From an uncultured Coriobacteriaceae bacterium (GTDB taxonomy: Bacteria; Actinomycetota; Coriobacteriia; Coriobacteriales; UMGS124): a DNA stretch of 40,226 nt. The stretch spans positions 1-40,226 of the forward strand of contig UQBS01000025.1 of assembly GCA_900539345.1 (NCBI GenBank). The letters are read 5' to 3'. The translations under genes were made by a program, and so were the position numbers. This document shows positions 9,143 through 17,206 of the stretch, piece after piece. Below the pieces are notes generated by a model. It ran no database searches. It was not told the origin of the DNA and was given only the letters and a program-made list of their open reading frames with translations. Within the stretch, counting starts at the first letter, position 1. Each line of letters opens with the position of its first letter.

Positions 9143-9778
9143 ATGCCGAAGAAGCACAAGTTCGACTATTTTGAAGCGTTTTGTGCCCAGGCCGACATCG
9201 CTCGCAAGGAGTCGCAGGCTCTGCTCGATGTCGTCGAGAACTTCAAGCCCGACCCTGAGTGGCTTCGCGGGAAGATGGAGGTGATTCACGCCATCGAGAA
9301 CGAGGGAGACGACATCGCCCACGAGATCATCGAGCGTCTCGCCACCGAGTTTTTGCCTCCCATCGATCGCGAGGACGTCACCGAGCTCACTATGCTGCTC
9401 GACGATGTGACCGACGAGATCGAGGAGGTCGTGCAGCACATCTATATGTACGACTTCAAAGAGCTTCATCCTGCGGTTGTGCCCACTGCGCGCGTCATCG
9501 ACGCCGCGGTTGAGGCGCTCTACGAGGCGACGAAGGCATTCAACGAGTTCAAGAAGCCCAAGAAGCTCGAAAAGCTTCTCATTGCCGTGCATGACCGTGA
9601 GTCTGAGGGCGACGAGTTCTACATCGAGAACAAGCGCGATCTGTTTGCCAACCACCCTGATGCCTCGGCCGCGTACCTCATTTCGTGGAACGGCATGTTC
9701 TCTCACATGGAGGCCTGCTGCGACGTATGCGAGGACGTTGCTTGTGTCATGCAGAAAGTCATGCTCAAGAACTCTTAA
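9143..9778 (+). CDS. DUF47 (PhoU-like) Pit accessory protein
   Basis: This 211-residue, all-helical, acidic protein belongs to the DUF47/PhoU-like family that usually accompanies PiT transporters and is thought to modulate their activity. Repeated acidic E/D-rich segments (ENEGDD near residue 52, DDVTDEIEE near 94, DRESEGDE near 154) resemble the metal-binding ExxxD pattern of PhoU-type proteins. The start is ATG 9143 with AAAGG at 9131-9135; an upstream in-frame GTG at 9110 lacks a ribosome site. In most genomes the gene directly precedes or follows pit; here it is divergent from the M16C gene, with pit about 3.2 kb away on the opposite strand. Confidence 0.9.
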   Translation: MPKKHKFDYFEAFCAQADIARKESQALLDVVENFKPDPEWLRGKMEVIHAIENEGDDIAHEIIERLATEFLPPIDREDVTELTMLLDDVTDEIEEVVQHIYMYDFKELHPAVVPTARVIDAAVEALYEATKAFNEFKKPKKLEKLLIAVHDRESEGDEFYIENKRDLFANHPDASAAYLISWNGMFSHMEACCDVCEDVACVMQKVMLKNS

Positions 9779-9814
9779 TGCATAATTCACAAAAGAGCGT
9801 TATCATTGGAATTT

Positions 9815-9908
9815 GTCGCCTTCCGCCCGGGAGGCGACTGCCTGGTTGTGCGCCGTTTACGCACGCCGGGCGTCTGTAGGCAAGTCACCCGAACCGACAC
9901 GGGGTGAC
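9815..9908 (+). promoter_or_regulatory. Structured 5' leader of aspS
   Basis: Three consecutive helices occupy the aspS leader. Helix 1 is GTCGCCTTCC/GGGAGGCGAC at 9815-9824 and 9829-9838. Helix 2 is GACTGCCT 9836-9843 with AGGCAAGTC 9878-9886, enclosing a GTGCG/CGCAC hairpin. Helix 3 is GTCACCC 9884-9890 with GGGTGAC 9902-9908. Helix 2 shares its end bases with helices 1 and 3, so its full form competes with both. No T-box consensus and no U-tract is seen. The mechanism is unknown. Confidence 0.45.
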
Positions 9909-9933
9909 ACAGACCGATTAGGGAGACCCCCCA

Positions 9934-11715
9934 ATGACGAGCGTTCTGAACGAGCATTCAACGCACACCCACACCTGTGGCGAGCTGCGCGCCAGCGACA
10001 TTGGCGCTACCGTCACGCTGAATGGTTGGGTGCAGCACCGCCGCGACCACGGCGGTCTCATTTTCGTCGACTTGCGCGACCGCGAGGGTCTCACGCAGTG
10101 CACGTTCGACCCGGAGCTTTCTGGCACCGAGGCGTTCCACACCGCCGAGACCATCCGTCCCGAGTGGCCCATCTCCGTCACCGGTACAGTGCGCCATCGT
10201 CCTGACGACACCACGAACCCCAACATGGTCACCGGCGAGGTCGAGGTCCTTATCACCGACATCAAGGTGATCAACACGTGCAAGACCCCGCCCTTCCAGA
10301 TCGAGGATGGCATCGATACCGCCGAGGACACGCGTCTGCGCTACCGCTACCTGGACCTGCGCCGTCCTGAGATGCTCAACAACCTCAAAGTGCGCAACTC
10401 CTTCTGCTGGGGCATGCGCGAGGCTCTGCACAATCGTGCCTTCCTCGAGGTCGAGACGCCCATCCTGTTCAAGTCCTCGCCTGAGGGCGCTCGCGACTTC
10501 ATCGTCCCGAGCCGCATCCAGCCCGGCAACTTCTATGCTCTTCCCCAGTCGCCCCAGCTGCTCAAGGAGCTGCTCATGGTGAGTGGTGTTGAGCGCTACT
10601 ACCAGGTTGCCAAGTGCTTCCGCGACGAGGACCTGCGCGCCGATCGTCAGCCTGAGTTCACCCAGGTCGACCTCGAGATGTCGTTCATCGATATGGACGG
10701 CGCCATCTGCCTTCTTGAGGATGTCCTGAAGGACGCCTTCGCCCATGTGGGCGTCGAGCTGCCCACCCCGCTGCGTCGCATGCCTTACTGGGAGGCCATG
10801 GACACCTACGGATGCGATAAACCTGACACGCGTTACGGCATGCATCTGGTCGACCTGACCGACATCTTCGCAAACTCGCAGTTCAAGGTCTTTGCTACGG
10901 CCGCCAATACCGAGGGCCAGGTCGTCAAGTGCATCAACGCCAAGGGCGCCGGCACCTGGACCCGTGGCGAGATCGACAAGCTTCCCAAGGTTGCCGAGAC
11001 CTTCGGCGCCAAGGGTCTTGCCTGGATTGCCTTCCGTGAGGATGGCTCCGTCAACAGCCCCATCGTCAAGTTCTTCTCTGACGAGGAGATGGCTGCTCTC
11101 AAGGAGCGCGCCAACGTTGAGCCCGGCGACCTCGTTATGTTCGCCGCCTGCGGCCGCGTGCTTGCCGACGAGATTCTGGGCGGCATGCGTACCCACATGG
11201 CCAATGCCCTGGGCATCAAGCGTGAGGGCCATGACTTCCTGTGGGTCGTCGACTTCCCGATGTTTAAGTACGACGAGGATGAGAAGCGCTACTCCGCTGA
11301 GCACCATCCCTTCACTCAGCCTTGCTACGAGGACCTCGACAAGATCGAGGACGACCCGCTGAGCGTGGGCTCCTACACCTATGACTTCGTCATGGACGGC
11401 TACGAGGCCGGCGGCGGCGGTATCCGTATCCACAACGCCGACCTGCAGATGCGCGTTCTCAAGCGCCTTGGTTTCACCGAGGAGCAGGCAAACGCCCAGT
11501 TCGGCTACCTCATCGAGGCGCTCGGCTACGGCGCCCCCACCCTGGGCGGTTTCGCCCTGGGCCTGGATCGCGTCTGCATGCTGCTGTGCGGCTGCGACTC
11601 CATCCGCGACGTCATGGCCTTCCCCAAGACCTCTTCGGGCAGCGACCTTATGAGCGCGGCGCCCAGCGAGGTCAGCACGAAGCAGCTCAAGGAAGTTTCC
11701 CTGCGCGTGCTTTAA
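9934..11715 (+). CDS. aspS: Aspartyl-tRNA synthetase, probably non-discriminating (Asp/Asn)
   Basis: This class IIb synthetase charges tRNA-Asp with aspartate. The 593-residue bacterial-type chain has an N-terminal OB anticodon-binding domain, the catalytic core with motif 2 (CFRDEDLRADRQPEFTQVD) and motif 3 (GGFALGLDRV), and the inserted GAD-type domain. Residue His39 in RRDHGG matches the His seen in non-discriminating enzymes, where E. coli-type discriminating AspRS has Leu. This suggests that tRNA-Asn is also charged with Asp and later amidated by GatCAB, but no gat genes are in the window to confirm it. The start is ATG 9934 with AGGGAG at 9919-9924. Confidence 0.95.
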   Translation: MTSVLNEHSTHTHTCGELRASDIGATVTLNGWVQHRRDHGGLIFVDLRDREGLTQCTFDPELSGTEAFHTAETIRPEWPISVTGTVRHRPDDTTNPNMVTGEVEVLITDIKVINTCKTPPFQIEDGIDTAEDTRLRYRYLDLRRPEMLNNLKVRNSFCWGMREALHNRAFLEVETPILFKSSPEGARDFIVPSRIQPGNFYALPQSPQLLKELLMVSGVERYYQVAKCFRDEDLRADRQPEFTQVDLEMSFIDMDGAICLLEDVLKDAFAHVGVELPTPLRRMPYWEAMDTYGCDKPDTRYGMHLVDLTDIFANSQFKVFATAANTEGQVVKCINAKGAGTWTRGEIDKLPKVAETFGAKGLAWIAFREDGSVNSPIVKFFSDEEMAALKERANVEPGDLVMFAACGRVLADEILGGMRTHMANALGIKREGHDFLWVVDFPMFKYDEDEKRYSAEHHPFTQPCYEDLDKIEDDPLSVGSYTYDFVMDGYEAGGGGIRIHNADLQMRVLKRLGFTEEQANAQFGYLIEALGYGAPTLGGFALGLDRVCMLLCGCDSIRDVMAFPKTSSGSDLMSAAPSEVSTKQLKEVSLRVL

Positions 11716-11787
11716 AGTGCCTTAAGGTATGTAGCGGACCTTTTCGCGTTGATTTGACCGCCGGCGCATGGTGATGTGCCCGCGCGG

Positions 11788-11846
11788 TATACTGAAGAGG
11801 ACCCTGAATGGGCGCGGTCGGTGCTTTTGCTGCACTGGCCGCGCCC
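11788..11846 (+). promoter_or_regulatory. -10 box and long 5'-leader hairpin of the surface-protein gene
   Basis: TATACT at 11788-11793 is a good -10 hexamer with no clear -35. A 15-bp stem with two G-U pairs follows (11810-11824 with 11832-11846, 7-nt loop TTTTGCT). It would lie near the mRNA 5' end and is followed by the ribosome site TTAGGAGG at 11858-11865. There is no U-tract after the stem, so it is more likely a stabilising or regulatory leader hairpin than a terminator of aspS. Confidence 0.4.
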
Positions 11847-11869
11847 GTCCCGTACGTTAGGAGGCCATT

Positions 11870-13999
11870 ATGGTCCGCCTGCAAACTTCTCTGGGCATGC
11901 GTCTTTTTGTCGCGCCCTTGGCCTGTGCGGCCCTTTGTGCTGGTTGCGTTGTGTTGCCTTACACTTCCGTCGCTTTTGCCGATGAGGCTGCAAGCGACGC
12001 TGCTACTACTGTCGCAACTTCTGGCGTCGACGCCGTCGAGCCTGCACAAAGCGATGCGTCTGTTGATTCGGTTTGTGCGGTGAAGCCCGAGGATGTCGAT
12101 GCGTGTCTTGGCGGGCGCTCTGTTTTCACCCGGGCCGAGGCCGTGTATGCGCTCATCGATGCGTCCAGTCTTCCCCAAGAGCTTGCCGACAGCGAGGCTG
12201 TCATGGCATGCGTGCTTGAATGCGGGAAGTCCTATGACGTTTCGGCTCTGGCAAACCTGAAGGTTGCCTATGTCGTCGTCCCTGAGGGGGCGCTCGACGG
12301 TCTTGTGAGCGCGGATGCGACTGACTCGGGGGAGGCCGATGGGGACTCGAAGGCTGACGATGAGGCAGCTACGAGCACAGATGATGCCCAGACCAGCGCA
12401 GATGCGTCTCAGACAGCCACCGATGTAGCCGATGCTACTACGCAAGTGGTTCATCTTTACGGTATTTCCCAAGAACAGGCGCTGTCCTGCGGCGTCTATA
12501 TGGCAACCTCGCTGAACGCCGAATATCACTTCGAGGGACTTGAGAAGGCTTCCGAGAACGTCTTTGCCTTTGGGGCCGGAGCCTCTTCTGAGCAGACTCC
12601 TGGAGCTGGCGGCTCGCAGACGGGAAATGGTGAAGGAAGCTTTGCTGAGGCCTCGGCTGCAAAAACACACCTTCAAGCAAAGGTTTCTCTTGAAGGCTCC
12701 GGGCTTGCCGCCAATCAGTTTTTGTTTGCAATCGAGCCTCTCGACGGTGCCCCTCAGCCGGAACTCTCCCAGGCATCAAACAATGCGGATGGCCTGATTG
12801 ATTTTGGTGAAGTTGCATTCTCTGCTCCCGGAGACTACACCTACCGCATTTCCCAGGTACCTGGTGATTTTGCCAGTGTCACCTATGATGCGTCGTCTTT
12901 CGATGTGGTCGTCCATGTCGATGTCGACGGCCAAGACGGCGCTCTTACCGTGTCCGAGCCTGATGTCCCGATGTTCTCTAATGAGATGCATGCGTCTGGC
13001 GGCTCCGAGGAAGCGGCCCTGGCTCCTGTGACGGCAAGCCTGTCCACAAAGGTGACCCTCAAGGGAGCCGATCTTAACGCGGGTGCGTATCAGTTCAAGA
13101 TTACCTTGATCGACGGCGCTCCTGAACCTACGGCCACCATGGCTGTTAACACGCAGGATGGAGTCGTTGATTTTGGCGGGGCGACCTTTACCAAGCCTGG
13201 CACCTACACCTACAAGGTCGTCCAGGTGCCCGGCGATGCGGCCGGCATCACCTATGACGACTCGGTTCTCACATTCACTGTCGATGTTGAGGCAAACGCT
13301 GACAAGACTGCCCTCGTTGCTCAGGTGACCCCCTCGTCAACGCAAGGTTTTGTCAACTCGTACAAGGCAGCTGAACCTGCTTCATCACAGGCTCAGACGA
13401 GCACCGCTGCTTCCGAGCCGTATCATGCCGCTGCTGTGATCATCACCGCGTCAGTGAGTCAGCCGGGCGGCAAGTCTGCTGCCGGCAGCATGACGTTCGA
13501 TGTGGTCGACGATTCTGGTGCCGTAGTGACTACGGGCACCAACGATGCCAATGGTACCGTGCGCTTCTCCACCATCGAGCTCTCTGAGGCGGGGGAGTAC
13601 ACCTACACCGTTCGCCCTGCGCAGGGCACGTCTCTGTCGGCCGTGGCTTCGAGTGGGGAGACGCCCTCGTATCGTGTCACCGTCAAGGTTGAGGACACGG
13701 GCACGGGCTTGCTCGCCACGGTGTCTTACCCCGATGGCAGGCCCAATTTCACCGCCAGCACGGCGGCTGCCAAGGAGAAGCTGGCCACGAGCGGTTCGGC
13801 GGCAACGCTTGAGTCTCAGAACGCCGTCCAGCAGGACGTACCGACTGCCCAAGTTGCCGTGTCGCCCGTCGTCATTGCCGTGGCTGCGGTCTGCGGCGTC
13901 ATCCTTGCTGCCGCCGTCGCTTGCATCGTTCGCTTGCAGACCAAGGGCGGCAAAAGCGATCCCGTTCATGCGGCTCATGGGGCTTCCAAGAAGAAGTAG
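11870..13999 (+). CDS. Secreted membrane-anchored protein with three pilin-type (Spy0128/FctA-like) beta domains
   Basis: The 709-residue protein starts with a signal peptide (residues 1-37, likely cut after AFA, before DEA). A region of unknown fold rich in acidic residues and Ser/Thr follows to about 260. Three related beta domains come next, at about 263-371, 387-500 and 519-630. Domains 1 and 2 share the pattern QF.F/I, DG..DFG, GxYTY, VPGD, TYD and a closing FSNEM or FVNSY, as in streptococcal pilin isopeptide repeats. The position that normally holds the catalytic Glu (YTYxxxE) is Gln in both, so spontaneous isopeptide bonds may not form. One transmembrane helix at about 667-688 and a Lys-rich tail anchor it. 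No LPxTG-type sortase signal directly precedes the helix. ATG 11870 has a strong TTAGGAGG site. The gene stands alone between its own promoter-like box and a terminator; adhesin or envelope function is inference. Confidence 0.85.
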   Translation: MVRLQTSLGMRLFVAPLACAALCAGCVVLPYTSVAFADEAASDAATTVATSGVDAVEPAQSDASVDSVCAVKPEDVDACLGGRSVFTRAEAVYALIDASSLPQELADSEAVMACVLECGKSYDVSALANLKVAYVVVPEGALDGLVSADATDSGEADGDSKADDEAATSTDDAQTSADASQTATDVADATTQVVHLYGISQEQALSCGVYMATSLNAEYHFEGLEKASENVFAFGAGASSEQTPGAGGSQTGNGEGSFAEASAAKTHLQAKVSLEGSGLAANQFLFAIEPLDGAPQPELSQASNNADGLIDFGEVAFSAPGDYTYRISQVPGDFASVTYDASSFDVVVHVDVDGQDGALTVSEPDVPMFSNEMHASGGSEEAALAPVTASLSTKVTLKGADLNAGAYQFKITLIDGAPEPTATMAVNTQDGVVDFGGATFTKPGTYTYKVVQVPGDAAGITYDDSVLTFTVDVEANADKTALVAQVTPSSTQGFVNSYKAAEPASSQAQTSTAASEPYHAAAVIITASVSQPGGKSAAGSMTFDVVDDSGAVVTTGTNDANGTVRFSTIELSEAGEYTYTVRPAQGTSLSAVASSGETPSYRVTVKVEDTGTGLLATVSYPDGRPNFTASTAAAKEKLATSGSAATLESQNAVQQDVPTAQVAVSPVVIAVAAVCGVILAAAVACIVRLQTKGGKSDPVHAAHGASKKK

Positions 14000-14081
14000 C
14001 GCTTCGACTGCTGCCAATACAAACGGGCCGAATGCTGTAAAGGCTTGAATCCCGATATCAAATCACCTGGTTTTACGAGAG

Positions 14082-14117
14082 AGGCGGAGTTCCCTGCAAG
14101 GGGAACCCGCCTTTTTT
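14082..14117 (+). terminator. Rho-independent terminator after the surface-protein gene
   Basis: An AGGCGG-AGTTCCC / GGGAAC-CCGCC(T) stem around TGCAAG is followed by TTTTTT. It is a classic strong terminator separating this gene from the feo operon. Confidence 0.9.
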
Positions 14118-14171
14118 CACAACTTCAAAATTCTCCGTATATAACTTTCTTATTAATTACCTGAATCGAAC

Positions 14172-14200
14172 TTTACCTTAGCGAACATTGCAGTTAGAAT
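14172..14200 (+). promoter_or_regulatory. Putative feo operon promoter
   Basis: TTTACC (14172-14177) and TAGAAT (14195-14200) are spaced 17 bp apart, in an unusually AT-rich stretch 53 nt before the first feoA start. The spacer contains TTAGCGAAC, which weakly recalls half of a DtxR/IdeR-type iron box (TTAGGnTAGCCTAAC). Iron-dependent repression is expected for feo operons but the operator match is poor. Confidence 0.42.
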
Positions 14201-14252
14201 ACCTTCCGATTTGTTAGCTAGAGCAATCTTATTGTCTGGAGAAGGAGGAGCC

Positions 14253-14477
14253 ATGTCGGGAGCACTGCCTTTGTCGTTGGCCCAGGGTGGTCGCGTCATG
14301 CACGTTGAGTCGGTGCATGGCAACGATGATATGCACCGCCACCTCGAGTCTCTCGGATTCGTCGACGGTGCCGAGCTCGAGGTCGTCTCTCAAGGCGCGG
14401 GCACGGTGATCGTGACCATCAAGGGTTCACGTCTGGGACTTAACGAGCAGACCGCTCGTCACGTCTACGTGATGTAG
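14253..14477 (+). CDS. feoA: FeoA domain protein (first copy)
   Basis: This 74-residue SH3-like FeoA protein is a small cytoplasmic partner of the FeoB ferrous iron transporter. The usual features are visible: an N-terminal LPLSLAQGGRVMHV strand, the RHLESLGFVDGAELEV segment (canonical RLxxLGfxxGxxvxv) and a C-terminal LGLNEQTARHVYV. The ATG at 14253 has a perfect GAAGGAGGAG site. It is the first gene of the operon, followed after 29 bp by a second feoA. Two separate FeoA proteins with one FeoB is a recurrent arrangement in Gram-positive anaerobes. Confidence 0.92.
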   Translation: MSGALPLSLAQGGRVMHVESVHGNDDMHRHLESLGFVDGAELEVVSQGAGTVIVTIKGSRLGLNEQTARHVYVM

Positions 14478-14506
14478 CAGGTACGAGTACGGAAAGGAGG
14501 AATTGG

Positions 14507-14731
14507 ATGAAAACGTTGCGCGATATCCCCGTGGGTGGCGATGCCGTTGTTGTGCGTCTTGCCGGCCAGGGTCCCCTCAAGCGCCGCATCATGGACATGG
14601 GCATTACGAAGGGTGCCTCAGTGCACGTTCGCAAGGTTGCGCCCCTGGGAGACCCCATCGAGGTCACCGTACGCGGCTATGAGCTGTCGCTTCGCAAGGA
14701 CGAAGCAGAGAACGTGATCGTTGAGGAGTAA
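14507..14731 (+). CDS. feoA: FeoA domain protein (second copy)
   Basis: This is a second 74-residue FeoA protein, diverged from the first copy rather than a recent duplicate. It shows the core pattern LAGQGPLKRRIMDMGITKGA and a C-terminal GYELSLRKDEAENVIVE, matching the family's GxxlaLrxxeAxxIxV ending. A strong AAAGGAGGAATT site precedes the ATG. Its role is presumed to be regulating or supporting FeoB assembly or GTPase activity at the membrane. A 95-bp gap with an intercistronic hairpin separates it from feoB. Confidence 0.93.
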   Translation: MKTLRDIPVGGDAVVVRLAGQGPLKRRIMDMGITKGASVHVRKVAPLGDPIEVTVRGYELSLRKDEAENVIVEE

Positions 14732-14780
14732 TTGGCCCTGCACGGTCGACCCAAAACAAAGACAGGCTGTATGGCCTGCA

Positions 14781-14802
14781 GGTGGGGCAAAGGTGCCCCA
14801 CC
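14781..14802 (+). promoter_or_regulatory. Intercistronic hairpin between feoA and feoB
   Basis: GGTGGGGC (14781-14788) and GCCCCACC (14795-14802) form a perfect 8-bp stem with a 6-nt loop, about 10 nt before the feoB ribosome site (GGGAGGAA 14813-14820). No U-tract follows. It could set mRNA stability or relative expression of feoA and feoB. Confidence 0.5.
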
Positions 14803-14826
14803 GGCAATTCCCGGGAGGAAATAACT

Positions 14827-17106
14827 GTGAGCATTCAAGTTGCTCTCGCCGGTAACCCCAACTGCGGTAAGACCACGCTGTTCAACCGCATCACCGGCGA
14901 AAATGGTTACGTTGGAAACTGGCCTGGCGTAACCGTCGAAAAGAAGCAGGCAAAGCTGCTCGGCGACAAGGACGTTGTCGTCACCGACTTGCCTGGCATT
15001 TACTCACTGTCGCCCTATTCGCCCGAAGAAGTCTGTTCGCGCGACTATCTGGTCAACGACCGCCCCGACGTCGTGATCAACCTTGTCGACTCCACGAACA
15101 TCGAGCGCAGTCTGTATCTGACCACCCAGGTTCTTGAGCTCGGTCTTCCCGTCGTCATCGCCCTGAACATGACCGACCTGCTCAAGAAGAACGGCGACGT
15201 CGTTGACACCGCGAAGCTTTCTGAGCTTTTCGGCTGCCCCGTTGTTGAATGCTCGGCGCTGAGGGGCGCTGGCGTTGACGAGGTCATCGCTGCCGCCAAG
15301 AAGGCTGCTGCCGCCAAGAAGGTTGCTGCCCCCACGGTCAAGTTCTCCGACAAGATGGAGGACGCCCTTGCCAAGATTGACGAGATCGCCGGTGCTAGCG
15401 CGCCTGCGGCTCTCAAGCGCTGGTACGCCGTCAAGCTTTTCGAGGGCGACGAGACGGCCATCAAGCAGCTCGGTCTTTCGGGCGACAAACAGGCTCGCGT
15501 GAAGGCCATCTCGGCCGCCATGGAGCAGGAACTTGAGGACGATGCAGAATCCATCGTGACGGCGGAGCGCTATGACCTCATCGCCTCGGTGGTTGCAGCC
15601 TTCCTCAAGAAGGCCCCCAAGAAGGTCTCCACCACTGAGAAGATCGACCGCATTGTCACGAACCGCTGGCTCGGCATCCCGATCTTTATCGTGGTCATGT
15701 GCCTGGTGTACTATGTCGCCGTTGTGACGGTGGGTACGTGGGGTACGGACTGGGCCAACGACGGCGTCTTTGGTGACGGTTGGTTCCTCGGCTCTGGCCA
15801 GGAGGCCTATGACGAGGCGGTCGAGGCCGCCGGCGACGACGCTGACAGCGTCGACCCCCATGATTTCGGCACCTACATCACCGGCATCCCGGTCATTGTG
15901 GGCGATGCCCTTGAGGGCGCCAACGTCGAGCCCTGGGTACAGAGCCTGGTCGTCGACGGCGTTATCGGCGGTGTGGGCGCAATCTTGGGCTTCGTGCCTC
16001 AGATGATCGTGCTCTTCGCCTTCCTGTGCCTGCTTGAGGACTGCGGCTACATGGCCCGCGTCGCGTTCGTCATGGACCGCGTGTTCCGCCGCTTCGGCCT
16101 GTCGGGCAAGTCGTTCATCCCGATGCTCATCTCCACGGGCTGCGGCGTTCCCGGTGTCATGGCCACGAAGACCATCGAGAACGAGAACGAGCGTCGCATG
16201 ACCACCATGACGACGACGTTCATGCCCTGCGGCGCCAAGGCCCCCATCATCGCCCTGCTCATGGGCGCACTCGTGGGTGCCGACTCCGAGTCGTGGTGGG
16301 TTGTGCCGCTGTTCTACTTCATGGGCATCGCTGCCATCATCGTTTCGGGCATCATGCTCAAGAAGACCAAGTGGTTTGCCGGCGAGGCCTGCCCCTTCAT
16401 CATGGAGCTCCCCGCATACCACATGCCCGCGCTTCGCAGCTACCTGCTTCACATCTGGGAGCGCGTGAAGTCCTTCATCGTCAAGGCCGGTACGATTATC
16501 TTCGCCGCCACCGTGCTTGTGTGGTTCCTCTCCAACTTCGGTTGGGTCGACGGCGTCTTCCAGATGCTTGATCCCGACATGGAGATTGTCGACCCCAACG
16601 TGACCAGCTACATGGATTACTCCATCCTCGCTGCGTTCGGCAGTGCCGTGGGTATCATCTTTGCCCCGCTTGGCTTTGACTCCTGGCAGGCCACCTCGAT
16701 GACTATCACGGGCCTCATTGCCAAGGAGAACGTTGTCTCCACCTTCGGTACCCTGTACAATCTCGCCGACTTCGGCGAGGGCGACGCCGAGATGTGGCAG
16801 GCTTTTGGCACGATGGTTTCCAGCACCGGTGCCATGATTGCCTTCGGTGCCTTCAACTTGCTGTGCGCCCCTTGCTTTGCCGCCATGGGTACCATCCGCA
16901 AGCAGATGAACTCTGCAAAGTGGTTCTGGATCGCCATTGGTTATGAGTGCTGCTTCGCTTGGGTGGTCGCCCTCATGATCAACCAGTTCTACAACCTCAT
17001 TGCCCTTGGTCAGTTTGGGTTCTGGACGGTCGTGGCGTTTATCTTCTTGGCGCTTATGCTCTTCCAGCTCTTCCGTCCCATGCCGAAGTTCGATACGGCA
17101 AAGTAG
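14827..17106 (+). CDS. feoB: Ferrous iron transport protein B (FeoB)
   Basis: FeoB is the GTP-driven inner-membrane Fe(II) importer. The 759-residue product has an N-terminal G domain with G1 GNPNCGKT at 9-16, G3 DLPGIYSL and G4 NMTD, a helical guanine-dissociation-inhibitor region, then the membrane Gate region. The two Cys-containing core motifs are present as STGCGVPGVMATKTIE and FMPCGAKAP. The start is GTG 14827, 6 nt after GGGAGGAA, giving MSIQVALAGNPN; an in-frame codon at 14782 would add 15 unlikely residues across the intercistronic hairpin. A long non-homologous loop (about residues 320-360, acidic) lies between early Gate helices. Confidence 0.97.
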   Translation: MSIQVALAGNPNCGKTTLFNRITGENGYVGNWPGVTVEKKQAKLLGDKDVVVTDLPGIYSLSPYSPEEVCSRDYLVNDRPDVVINLVDSTNIERSLYLTTQVLELGLPVVIALNMTDLLKKNGDVVDTAKLSELFGCPVVECSALRGAGVDEVIAAAKKAAAAKKVAAPTVKFSDKMEDALAKIDEIAGASAPAALKRWYAVKLFEGDETAIKQLGLSGDKQARVKAISAAMEQELEDDAESIVTAERYDLIASVVAAFLKKAPKKVSTTEKIDRIVTNRWLGIPIFIVVMCLVYYVAVVTVGTWGTDWANDGVFGDGWFLGSGQEAYDEAVEAAGDDADSVDPHDFGTYITGIPVIVGDALEGANVEPWVQSLVVDGVIGGVGAILGFVPQMIVLFAFLCLLEDCGYMARVAFVMDRVFRRFGLSGKSFIPMLISTGCGVPGVMATKTIENENERRMTTMTTTFMPCGAKAPIIALLMGALVGADSESWWVVPLFYFMGIAAIIVSGIMLKKTKWFAGEACPFIMELPAYHMPALRSYLLHIWERVKSFIVKAGTIIFAATVLVWFLSNFGWVDGVFQMLDPDMEIVDPNVTSYMDYSILAAFGSAVGIIFAPLGFDSWQATSMTITGLIAKENVVSTFGTLYNLADFGEGDAEMWQAFGTMVSSTGAMIAFGAFNLLCAPCFAAMGTIRKQMNSAKWFWIAIGYECCFAWVVALMINQFYNLIALGQFGFWTVVAFIFLALMLFQLFRPMPKFDTAK

Positions 17107-17143
17107 GGTAGAGTCTGCTGTAGCGAGCCAGCAATGTCATTGA

Positions 17144-17184
17144 GTCGGGGTCGGAGGCTTGCGTCTTCGGCCCCGACTTTTCTG
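17144..17184 (+). terminator. Terminator or attenuator between feoB and the Cys-rich gene
   Basis: GTCGGGG 17144-17150 pairs with CCCCGAC 17171-17177; the inner bases extend the stem to about 14 bp with G-U pairs, and TTTTCT follows. Because it sits before the last small feo gene, it may act as a partial terminator that lowers expression of that gene. Confidence 0.6.
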
Positions 17185-17206
17185 TAGAAACATCTTGGAG
17201 GGTCCC

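Noticed and set aside
9815..9933. T-box riboswitch before aspS
   Set aside because: The conserved T-box loop sequence and a terminator/antiterminator U-tract are both absent.
11719..11755. Terminator after aspS (AAGGT/ACCTT stem followed by TT)
   Set aside because: Only 5 bp and a very short T stretch; too weak to call.
13786..13800. LATSG as a sortase sorting signal in the surface protein
   Set aside because: The threonine is in the wrong place for LPxTG/LAxTG, and about 30 residues separate it from the membrane helix, too far for a sorting signal.
14172..14190. A definite DtxR/IdeR iron box in the feo promoter
   Set aside because: Only one half-site-like TTAGC..AAC is visible and the dyad symmetry is poor; kept only as a note on the promoter.
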